From assembly GCA_038227045.1 (NCBI GenBank), contig JBBRQD010000193.1:1-7240 (forward strand): DNA of 7,240 nt. Direction: 5' to 3'. The translations under genes and the position numbers were made by a program. Positions 1 through 5,614 of the stretch are shown here, one piece after another; positions within the stretch are counted from its first letter, which is position 1; each line of letters opens with the position of its first letter. The notes beneath the pieces are model-generated. The model was not told the DNA's origin and made no database searches. It saw only the letters and a list, made by a program, of their open reading frames with translations. This DNA comes from JANXLS01 sp038227045. GTDB lineage: Bacteria; Planctomycetota; SZUA-567; H5-PLA8.

Positions 1-129
1 GATGCCTTGTTCGCCGCATGCAAAAAGTTCATCGACGATGTAAACGCGCAGGCGAGGACCATGATTGACCGCCTGTGGCCACGCTTTGAACTCGATCCCG
101 AAGAAGAAAAACTACGTATCCCGGCGTGA
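1..129 (+). CDS. C-terminal fragment of an ORF entering from the left, possibly a transposase
   Basis: Frame 1 is open from the first base and ends at TGA 127-129, giving 42 codons of a gene whose start lies outside the window. The tail reads ...TMIDRLWPRFELDPEEEKLRI and is charged and soluble. It resembles, from memory, the C-terminal ends of IS630-like DDE transposases, which often finish in a short acidic LDPEEEKL-type segment. No catalytic residue lies in this part, so the family cannot be proved here. A transposase would fit the IS end at the right edge of the window. It could equally be the end of an unrelated soluble protein. That it is a real coding tail is likely; the transposase identity is a guess. 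Confidence 0.4.
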   Translation, partial: DALFAACKKFIDDVNAQARTMIDRLWPRFELDPEEEKLRIPA

Positions 130-256
130 ACGGAGTTTAGTTAGTCGAATATATCAGAAATGCACAATGCAACTTTTTGCCTCCAAAATAACACTCTGTT
201 TCATCGGGTCCGATTGTCTTGTTGTCTTATATAGGTCTTTTTCTCGGGGGAAAATC

Positions 257-2278
257 ATGCGCTTATCGAATTGTTCAATTGCCTTGCTGGCGGTTTTGGC
301 ATTGTCCGCCGGAAGTGTCTTCGCCGCATCAAAAATGTCGTTTATCACTCCGTCCGGTGGCGAAGTTTTCATCCCGGGTGAAACCTACAAAGTCAGTTTA
401 GCGGCGAACGGCAATGTGAAATCGATCACTCTGGAACTCAGCACCGATAATGGGGCGACCTTCAGTCAATTGGGCTTGATCGACGATACTCAAATCGACA
501 GACCCAGGCGCACCTTCGTCTGGAAAATACCCGCCACCCCAAGTACCAACGCAATCCTGCGCGCCACTGGACAAGTCGGAGCAGCCTCTGTCACGGCGCT
601 CTCGTCCGTCTTTTCCATTGGCAACATTTCAGGCGGCGGCGGCGGCGCGCTCGGCCCCAATTCAGTAACAAACCCCACCATCGCCCCGGGCGCAGTCGAC
701 AATACCAAGATTTCCAGCACGGGTATTTCCAGCGGGTTCGTACTGAGCGCCGACGGTATCGGCGGAACAATTTGGTCGCCAAACAATGGGGGCACCAACT
801 TCAGCGGCAACCTGCAGGGTGATGTCACGGGTACCCAGAGCGCCACCGTGGTTTCGAAAGTCAACCTTGGAACCGCGACGCTGACGGGAACCGTGCCTCT
901 GGCCAACGGCGGCACGGCGGCCAATCTATCGGCCACCGGTGGAGCAGGGCAGTACCTCAAGCAGAGCGCGGTGGGTGCTGCAATCACCGTGGGCACGATT
1001 ACGGCGGCGGACATCCCGGCGGGTTCGGCAAACTACATTCAGAATCAAGCGGCGGCGGCGCAAGCGGCAGCTTTCCGCATCAATGGAAACGGCGTCTTCG
1101 AGGGTGGCAGCCTGACGGTGCAAAGCACGCCCGCAGTCTCGACGTTTACGGTCGAAGCGCGCCCTTTGAATACAGTGCTTGGCAACATCTTCGTCGGCTT
1201 AGGCGCCGGAGCGGCCAACACGACGGGCAGCAACAACACCTTCAATGGATTCCAAGCTGGGCAGTCCAACACGACAGGCGGCAACAACACCTTCACCGGA
1301 TTGCTAGCCGGCTTCTCCAACTCGACGGGTGGCAACAACACCTTCACCGGCCAAGGTTCCGGACAGAGTAACACATCGGGCGTCCAGAACACCTTCAGCG
1401 GAGTGCAAGCAGGACTGAACAACACGACGGGCAGCAGCAATACCTTCTTCGGATTCACTGCCGGACAGGCCAACACGACGAACAACGACAATACCGCCGT
1501 GGGCTTCGAGGCCGGGTTGAGCAATACCACCGTCGCCAACACCTTTGTCGGTTCGCAAGCCGGACGTGCCAACACGAACGGTGCCAGCAACACCTTTATC
1601 GGCCGCCAATCTGGCGTGCTGAACGTCAATGGCGGCAACAATACCTTCTGCGGATTTCAAGTCGGACAGGCCAACACATCGGGCGGCAACAACACGTTCA
1701 TTGGCCGGACTGCCGGAGGTGGCAACACCACAGGTAGCAACAACATCGCCCTCGGTAACAACGCCGGCGTAAATCTCACTACCGGTGCTAGTAATATCGA
1801 CATCGGCAATGGCGGCGTTGCCGCCGAGGCCAACACGATCCGCATCGGCGTGCAAGGAACGCAAACTAGCGCTTTCATCGCCGGCATCAGCGGTGTCACC
1901 GTTGCCAATACCGTTACTGTCATGATGGACAGCCTCAGTGGCCAGCTCGGCACAATTTCCTCTTCGCGCCGTTACAAGGAGGACATCGCGGACATGGGTG
2001 ATGTCAGCACGAAGCTCCAAACCCTGCGTCCGGTGACGTTCCACTACAAGAAGCCGTACGCAAACGGCGCGAAGCCCATCCAATACGGTCTCATCGCCGA
2101 AGAAGTCGCCGAAGCATTCCCCGAACTGGCCGTCTTCAACGCCGAGGGCAAGCCCGAGACAGTAAAGTACCAGGACCTCGCCCCGCTGCTCCTGAACGAA
2201 TATCAGAAAGAACACAAGAAAGTCGAAGCGCTCGAAGCGCGCCTGGCCGCACTCGAAAAGCTGCTCGCAAAAAAATAG
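257..2278 (+). CDS. Secreted fibre-like protein: Ig-like domain, 17-residue repeats, S74 chaperone domain
   Basis: This 673-residue protein is probably a secreted or surface fibre, by analogy with phage tail fibres and trimeric adhesins; its ligand is unknown. The start is ATG 257: it follows a G-rich ribosome site (GGGGGA, 246-251) and opens a clean signal peptide (residues 1-23, cut after VFA). The in-frame ATG at 65 would add 64 residues that overlap the upstream gene and bury the signal peptide. Residues 26-122 form an Ig-like domain (PSGGEVFIPGETYKV, ITLELSTDNGATF, TFVWKIP). A glycine run (126-130) leads to a low-complexity region (131-309) with the tail-fibre-like phrases GDVTGTQSATVV and PLANGGTAANL. 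Residues 310-525 are tandem repeats. Residues about 566-650 are a Peptidase_S74 intramolecular chaperone: SSRRYKEDI carries the S-x-x-R-x-K pattern, with Ser569 and Lys574 as the predicted self-cleavage pair, followed by YGLIAEEVAEAFPEL. The C-terminus (about 650-671) is a heptad coiled coil. Cleavage before Ser569 would release about 105 residues after trimer folding. Confidence 0.88.
   Translation: MRLSNCSIALLAVLALSAGSVFAASKMSFITPSGGEVFIPGETYKVSLAANGNVKSITLELSTDNGATFSQLGLIDDTQIDRPRRTFVWKIPATPSTNAILRATGQVGAASVTALSSVFSIGNISGGGGGALGPNSVTNPTIAPGAVDNTKISSTGISSGFVLSADGIGGTIWSPNNGGTNFSGNLQGDVTGTQSATVVSKVNLGTATLTGTVPLANGGTAANLSATGGAGQYLKQSAVGAAITVGTITAADIPAGSANYIQNQAAAAQAAAFRINGNGVFEGGSLTVQSTPAVSTFTVEARPLNTVLGNIFVGLGAGAANTTGSNNTFNGFQAGQSNTTGGNNTFTGLLAGFSNSTGGNNTFTGQGSGQSNTSGVQNTFSGVQAGLNNTTGSSNTFFGFTAGQANTTNNDNTAVGFEAGLSNTTVANTFVGSQAGRANTNGASNTFIGRQSGVLNVNGGNNTFCGFQVGQANTSGGNNTFIGRTAGGGNTTGSNNIALGNNAGVNLTTGASNIDIGNGGVAAEANTIRIGVQGTQTSAFIAGISGVTVANTVTVMMDSLSGQLGTISSSRRYKEDIADMGDVSTKLQTLRPVTFHYKKPYANGAKPIQYGLIAEEVAEAFPELAVFNAEGKPETVKYQDLAPLLLNEYQKEHKKVEALEARLAALEKLLAKK
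1184..1831 (+). repeat. Tandem 51-bp coding repeats (17-residue unit), about 13 copies
   Basis: The central part of the fibre gene is built of a 17-residue unit with consensus NTFxGxxAGxxNTTGxN. Units begin at 1184, 1235, 1286, 1337, 1388, 1439, 1490, 1538, 1589, 1640, 1691, 1742 and 1793. The unit at 1490 is one codon short (48 bp), and the last is degenerate and incomplete. The pattern of a hydrophobic residue, then Gly, then AG, with Asn at turns resembles left-handed beta-roll heads of trimeric autotransporters, where each unit forms one coil. That structural reading is inferred. The nucleotide repeats are diverged, so the array is old or under protein-level selection rather than freshly expanded. 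Confidence 0.9.
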
Positions 2279-2282
2279 ATGG

Positions 2283-2295
2283 GTGCCGAAGGCAC
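2283..2295. repeat. Small hairpin of the REP-like repeat cluster
   Basis: GTGCC-GAA-GGCAC forms a 5-bp stem with a 3-base loop, starting five bases after the stop codon of the fibre gene. There is no T-run after it, so it is not a standard intrinsic terminator. Its form (GC stem, purine triloop) matches the small hairpins at 2380-2392 and 2464-2476 and suggests a fragment of the same repeat family. Confidence 0.45.
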
Positions 2296-2379
2296 AAGAA
2301 GCACCTCCTTAAACGCACGCATCACAGTTGTAAGTGCGATTCTGGAGAAACTTCTGGTCGCAAAAAATTCCTGCCGTCA

Positions 2380-2476
2380 GCGCCAACGGCGCGAACTTCT
2401 ATAGCCCAGGCCGCAGCCGGTACACCGGCGAAGGCCTGGGTTACGAGTGATGGAGAATTCCAAGCCCCAAAGGGGC
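2380..2476. repeat. REP-like palindromic repeat element between convergent genes
   Basis: Three hairpins follow one another. The first is GCGCC-AAC-GGCGC (2380-2392). The second is long: 2402-2412 pairs with 2433-2443 (11 bp, one G-T wobble), a 3x3 internal loop follows, then an inner stem GCCGG/CCGGC (2416-2420 with 2425-2429) capped by TACA. The third is GCCCC-AAA-GGGGC (2464-2476). The first and third are each followed by GAACT. This hairpin-GAAC-big hairpin-hairpin-GAAC layout resembles dispersed intergenic palindromes seen in Planctomycetes, Verrucomicrobia and related genomes. That resemblance is recalled, not searched. The element sits between the 3' ends of two convergent genes, where REP elements are often found, and could also end transcription or stabilise mRNA from both sides. 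Confidence 0.6.
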
Positions 2477-2498
2477 GAACTACATCACCGATCCGCCT

Positions 2499-3911
2499 CT
2501 AATAAATCCCAGTCAAATAATAAACCGCAATCACAAAAAATACCGCCACCGTCTTGATCAGCGTCAACGCAAAAATATCGCGGTAGGCCACGCGATGAGT
2601 AAGTCCCGTCACCGCCAGCAGCGTAATCACCGCGCCGTTATGCGGCAACGTATCCAATCCGCCGCTGGCCATGGACGCAACGCGGTGCATGACCTGCAGC
2701 GGAATATGCGACGCGTTCGCGGCCTGGATAAAAGTCTCCGACATCGCCGCCAGCGCAATGCTCATCCCGCCCGACGCCGAACCAGTAATCGCCGCCAGCG
2801 CCGTGACAGTTGTCGCTTCGTTCACCAGCGTGTTGGGTATGTGTTTGAGCCCATTGGAAACAACCACGAATCCCGGCAGCGACGCAATCACGCCCCCAAA
2901 CCCATACTCCGACGCGGTGTTCAAGGACGCCAATAGCGACCCGCCAATCGCCGCCTTTGATCCCTCGGCAAACTTCGCCACAACACGCTTATAGGCACTC
3001 ACGACAACCGCCAGAATCCCCACCAACAGCGCGCCTTCCACCGCCCAAATGGCAGCCATTGTATTAATGTCGACTGTCAGGAGATGTTTCGGAATATCGA
3101 TCTTATATTGAACGCCATAGTAGTCGCGAATTGCATTGGTAAAAACTCTGTTGAGCACAACAACCAGAATCAGCGGCACCAGCGCGAGAAAGGGGTTCGG
3201 CAAATGGCTCTCAGCAAATGGTTCCGGCTCATTAAAATGCCCAGCGCCGTAACCTTCACCTTTCAAAGCAGCCTGCATTCGGCGCCATTCAAGATACGAA
3301 AGCCCCAAAACGAGGATGAAAACAGACCCAATCACACCCATCCAGGGTGCGGCCCAGGCATCAGTCTTGAAGGAAGACGTGGGAATGATGTTTTGAATTT
3401 GCGGGCTGCCAGGCAGCGAATCCATGGTGAAAGTAAACGATCCCAGCGCAATCGTGCCGGGAATCAAACGCTTGGGAATCTCGCTCTGCTTGAACATTTC
3501 TGCCGCAAACGGATAGACCGCGAACACCACCACAAACAGCGAAACTCCGCCATAAGTCAACACGGCGCACACCAGTACAATCGACAGCATTGCCCGCTTG
3601 TCGCCGATTAACCCAATCAGCGCCGAAACAATCGACTTCGAATACCCCGCCAGTTCAATCACCTTTCCAAACACCGCACCCAGCATGAAGACCGGAAAAT
3701 ACCGTTTCAAGAAACCGACCATCTCTTCCATGAATATCGCGCTGAACACCGGCGGGATGGAAGACGGCCCGCCCACACCGCTGATCGCGCCGCCACTCGA
3801 GAGCAGCACGGCAAGCATCGCGCAAAGCGGCGCAAACAGGATCACGCTGAATCCGCGGTATGCCACGAACATGAGCAATCCAAGCGCGCAAATGACCGTA
3901 ATGACATTCAT
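2499..3911 (-). CDS. GntP-family permease (sugar-acid or hydroxy-acid/proton symporter)
   Basis: This 470-residue, very hydrophobic inner-membrane protein has about 12 membrane segments and is close to the usual length of GntP transporters, which import gluconate or other small hydroxy acids with protons. Family landmarks are visible in order: PGTIALGSFTFTMDSLPGSPQIQN (151-174), TASEYGFGG (332-340), ITGSASGGMSIAL (375-387) and SGGLDTLPHNGAVITLL (416-432). The last two are typical of a GntP subgroup also found beside hydroxybutyrate metabolism genes, so the substrate is not settled. The start ATG (3911-3909) is preceded by only a weak GAAG ribosome site. A candidate promoter lies about 40 bases upstream. 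The gene ends at TAG (2501-2499) and converges on the fibre gene. It is divergent from the DUF1080 gene, so the two may share control, but no common operator was seen. No truncation or frameshift is apparent. Confidence 0.9.
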   Translation of the reverse strand: MNVITVICALGLLMFVAYRGFSVILFAPLCAMLAVLLSSGGAISGVGGPSSIPPVFSAIFMEEMVGFLKRYFPVFMLGAVFGKVIELAGYSKSIVSALIGLIGDKRAMLSIVLVCAVLTYGGVSLFVVVFAVYPFAAEMFKQSEIPKRLIPGTIALGSFTFTMDSLPGSPQIQNIIPTSSFKTDAWAAPWMGVIGSVFILVLGLSYLEWRRMQAALKGEGYGAGHFNEPEPFAESHLPNPFLALVPLILVVVLNRVFTNAIRDYYGVQYKIDIPKHLLTVDINTMAAIWAVEGALLVGILAVVVSAYKRVVAKFAEGSKAAIGGSLLASLNTASEYGFGGVIASLPGFVVVSNGLKHIPNTLVNEATTVTALAAITGSASGGMSIALAAMSETFIQAANASHIPLQVMHRVASMASGGLDTLPHNGAVITLLAVTGLTHRVAYRDIFALTLIKTVAVFFVIAVYYLTGIY

Positions 3912-3950
3912 GAATTTTGTCTTCTAATCGCCGTTTTTTCCGAATACGGT

Positions 3951-3979
3951 TGTATACTCCACTATCCGTCCAAGCTCAA
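3951..3979 (-). promoter_or_regulatory. Candidate sigma70-type promoter for the GntP permease gene
   Basis: Read on the minus strand, TTGAGC (3979-3974) and TATACA (3956-3951) are separated by exactly 17 bases. Each hexamer matches the consensus at four of six positions. The predicted leader to ATG 3911 is about 35 bases. The spacing is ideal but the hexamers are imperfect, so this is a candidate only. Confidence 0.45.
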
Positions 3980-4024
3980 CAACCAATGATCTTGACAGTC
4001 CATTATCGGAGCTTTGCCCAGCTT

Positions 4025-5398
4025 ATGCGCACTCAATCTATTCAGTTCCCCTCGCCCCTTGGGGGAGAGGGGTTAGGGGTGAGGGGTACGGGGTTTGAGT
4101 TCGAATTAGCCCGCACCCAGCGTCCTCTTTTTCGCCTCCTGTTTGCCATGCTCGCGGCGCTCTTTTTCTCCGAAGCAATAAGCGCCGAAGCCTATCAGGA
4201 CGGCCTATACCCGCCTCCCAAGCCGCCGGAATTGCAGTGGGACGATTTGCTCGCCGGCAAACTGGAAGATCATTGGAGCGACATGAACACCGCCATTCAT
4301 TCGCCAACCTACACGCTCAAGGCCGATCCGGACAACCCCAAAGGTCAGGTCTTGCTACTGGGCCGCCGGCCGACGGGTTTGCTGCGTTCAATGAGGTATT
4401 ACGAGAACTTTATCTTCGAATGCGACTGGCGGCACTTGACCGAGGCGCTGAGTTCGGCCGGCGCAAAGGACACCACCGCCAATTCCGGTTTATATGTATG
4501 GGCCGATCCCGCGCCGACGGTTGGAGGGACATTTACCAGAGCCATTGAGGTACAAGTATGCAATCTGGGCAACGGCAAATGGTACACAAGCCACGGCGAT
4601 CTGTTTCCAATCTGGGGCGCGAAGATGACTCCCGACCCGCGCTTCGGTGTGAATGGAAAACGCTCGATGCCGATTGAATTCCGCGGCAAGAAAACCGGCG
4701 AGTGGAACCGTATCCGCGTGACCTGCGTGGACGGAACGATTCAAGAAGAGGTAAATGGCGCGCTGGTCTCCGCAGGTTACCGATCGTCGCCGCGCAAAGG
4801 CTATTTGTGCATCGAAAGCGAGGGCGGACCCATTGAATTCCGAAACATGCGTATACATGAATTGGCGGCCGATCCCGAATTAAAGGAAAAGGACGTAGCG
4901 CTTTTGTGGCCCGTTGGAACGGTCGCGGCGTGTCTATACAACGGAGTGAATCTCGATGGATGTGCGCTTGCGGACGGACAGCAAGAACTCTGGAAGGCAA
5001 ACGACCATGTGCTGCAATGCGCCGGAAAAACCGCGGGCGACGGTCTGGATATTCTTCTACCCACGGTAACAGGCGGAGATCTCGATTTTACGTTGCAAGT
5101 AGATTGGACCGACGATAAAGAGCTGCCGTTCACCTTGGACGGCATGGGTACATTCGCGACTCCAATGCCCGGTGGTTTTCCGGACGCCAAGAAAGGCTGG
5201 AATCGCGCGCTGTTCGTGTGCCACGCGCGCGCATTGACATTGACAATCAACGGCCAGAAAATCGGAGAAACGGCAATTGAAATTGCGGCCAAAGCTACCC
5301 CCCGTTTGCGCCTCAAAAACCCCGGACATCCCGTCTCATTCAGCAACATCATGCTCATCGAACAACCCAAGGCGAAGCCAGATACCAAAGCGCAATAA
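4025..5398 (+). CDS. Secreted DUF1080 (3-keto-disaccharide hydrolase-like) protein, probably two domains
   Basis: The product is 457 residues from ATG 4025 and probably exported. The hydrophobic core LFRLLFAMLAALFFSEAISA (about 4127-4186) looks like a signal peptide cut before EAYQDG. The first LamG-like DUF1080 domain spans about 4230-4860. It shows the family phrases NSGLYVW, IEVQV, GEWNRIRVTCVDGTIQEEVNG and, at the end, SEGGPIEFRNMRIHEL. A second, more diverged copy (about 4920-5370) begins LYNGVNLDG and ends PVSFSNIMLIE. Some family members hydrolyse 3-keto-glycosides; others only bind sugars, and the active site cannot be assigned here. The start is uncertain. ATG 4025 has GGAG at 4008-4011, a loose 13-base spacing. 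GTG 4079 lies inside a G-rich repeat, and ATG 4148 would leave too short a signal peptide. The longer frame from 3917 has no good ribosome site. A repeat at 4048-4097 appears inserted in the N-terminal coding region. Confidence 0.8.
   Translation: MRTQSIQFPSPLGGEGLGVRGTGFEFELARTQRPLFRLLFAMLAALFFSEAISAEAYQDGLYPPPKPPELQWDDLLAGKLEDHWSDMNTAIHSPTYTLKADPDNPKGQVLLLGRRPTGLLRSMRYYENFIFECDWRHLTEALSSAGAKDTTANSGLYVWADPAPTVGGTFTRAIEVQVCNLGNGKWYTSHGDLFPIWGAKMTPDPRFGVNGKRSMPIEFRGKKTGEWNRIRVTCVDGTIQEEVNGALVSAGYRSSPRKGYLCIESEGGPIEFRNMRIHELAADPELKEKDVALLWPVGTVAACLYNGVNLDGCALADGQQELWKANDHVLQCAGKTAGDGLDILLPTVTGGDLDFTLQVDWTDDKELPFTLDGMGTFATPMPGGFPDAKKGWNRALFVCHARALTLTINGQKIGETAIEIAAKATPRLRLKNPGHPVSFSNIMLIEQPKAKPDTKAQ
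4048..4097. repeat. G/C-rich palindromic dispersed repeat within the 5' end of the DUF1080 gene
   Basis: Bases 4048-4058 pair with 4062-4072 in an 11-position stem (one G-A mismatch at 4054/4066) around a TTG loop. G-rich units GGTTAGGGGTGAGGGG follow. This CCCCTC...GAGGGG followed by TTAGGGTGAGGGG pattern is a widespread intergenic repeat in many bacteria and is often mistranslated as SPLGGEGLGVRG, exactly as seen here. AGTTC occurs on both sides (4044-4048 and 4098-4102), possibly a target duplication. The 54 bases between equivalent points equal 18 codons, so the downstream frame is preserved. Confidence 0.65.
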
Positions 5399-5409
5399 TC
5401 TATTTGGAT

Positions 5410-5437
5410 TTGACATTCAGCTTCCTAACGATATTAT
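5410..5437 (+). promoter_or_regulatory. Sigma70-type promoter of the fluoride riboswitch/antiporter unit
   Basis: A perfect -35 TTGACA (5410-5415) and a five-of-six -10 TATTAT (5432-5437) are separated by 16 bases. Transcription would start near 5444, a few bases before the riboswitch begins at about 5451. The position just ahead of the aptamer and just after the DUF1080 stop codon indicates that the antiporter is transcribed on its own. Confidence 0.75.
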
Positions 5438-5450
5438 GCCCCTATTATTT

Positions 5451-5540
5451 TAAGGCGATGGGGTTCGCCTGAACCGCCAGACTTCCGCACTCTTTTTTCG
5501 GATAAAAAAGGTCGGGTTTGTGCTGATAACTCCTACCATG
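5451..5540 (+). promoter_or_regulatory. Fluoride riboswitch (crcB motif)
   Basis: The aptamer shows the crcB-motif core. P1 is AGGCGA (5453-5458) with TCGCCT (5465-5470), giving the hallmark GGCGATGGGGTTCGCC. Then come GAACCGCC (5471-5478) and the 3' hallmark CTGATAACTCCTAC (5523-5536). The P1 loop GGGGTT (5460-5465) can pair with AACTCC (5528-5533) as the expected pseudoknot. Between these lies a variable arm: GCAC (5487-5490) with GTGC (5520-5523), and an inner stem CTTTTTT (5492-5498) with AAAAAAG (5504-5510) capped by CGGAT. The class binds fluoride through magnesium ions and usually turns on fluoride exporters. Here it precedes a CLC-F gene, which is independent support. Confidence 0.92.
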
Positions 5541-5605
5541 CTACCGGTCCCTTTTTTCGACATGAAAGGGCGGTGTCTGTTGCTTTGGCGACGTCATGGG
5601 AGGAG
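5530..5605 (+). promoter_or_regulatory. Predicted anti-SD/SD expression platform of the fluoride riboswitch
   Basis: CTCCTACCATG (5530-5540) can pair with CATGGGAGGAG (5595-5605) at 10 of 11 positions, with one A-G mismatch at 5535/5600. The second strand holds the ribosome binding site of the antiporter gene; the first is the 3' strand of the aptamer pseudoknot. The two pairings exclude each other, so fluoride binding should free the SD. The 54 bases between them fold into two local hairpins: CCCTTT/AAAGGG (5549-5554 with 5565-5570) and TGTTGC/GCGACG (5578-5583 with 5588-5593). No terminator with a following T-run was found, which favours translational control. Confidence 0.65.
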
Positions 5606-5614
5606 ATTTTAAAA

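Noticed and set aside
65..256. Longer N-terminus of the fibre gene starting at ATG 65
   Set aside because: It overlaps the upstream reading frame and would hide a clean signal peptide starting at 257, which has its own G-rich ribosome site.
1184..1831. CRISPR-like array of regular repeats
   Set aside because: The 51-bp periodicity is contiguous, diverged and in frame with a 17-residue protein repeat; there are no spacers.
1045..2215. Long minus-strand open frames opposite the fibre gene
   Set aside because: They mirror the repetitive, GC-biased coding strand, lack ribosome sites and match no family I recognise.
3953..3958. TATACT as a plus-strand -10 box for the DUF1080 gene
   Set aside because: No acceptable -35 hexamer lies 15-19 bases upstream; the same bases fit a minus-strand promoter better.
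3917..4024. ATG 3917 as the start of the DUF1080 gene
   Set aside because: The extra 36 residues run through the divergent promoter region, show no signal peptide and lack a ribosome site.
5573..5614. GTG 5573 as the start of the CLC-F gene
   Set aside because: It has no ribosome binding site and lies inside the riboswitch platform, whereas ATG 5615 has GGGAGGAG at ideal spacing.
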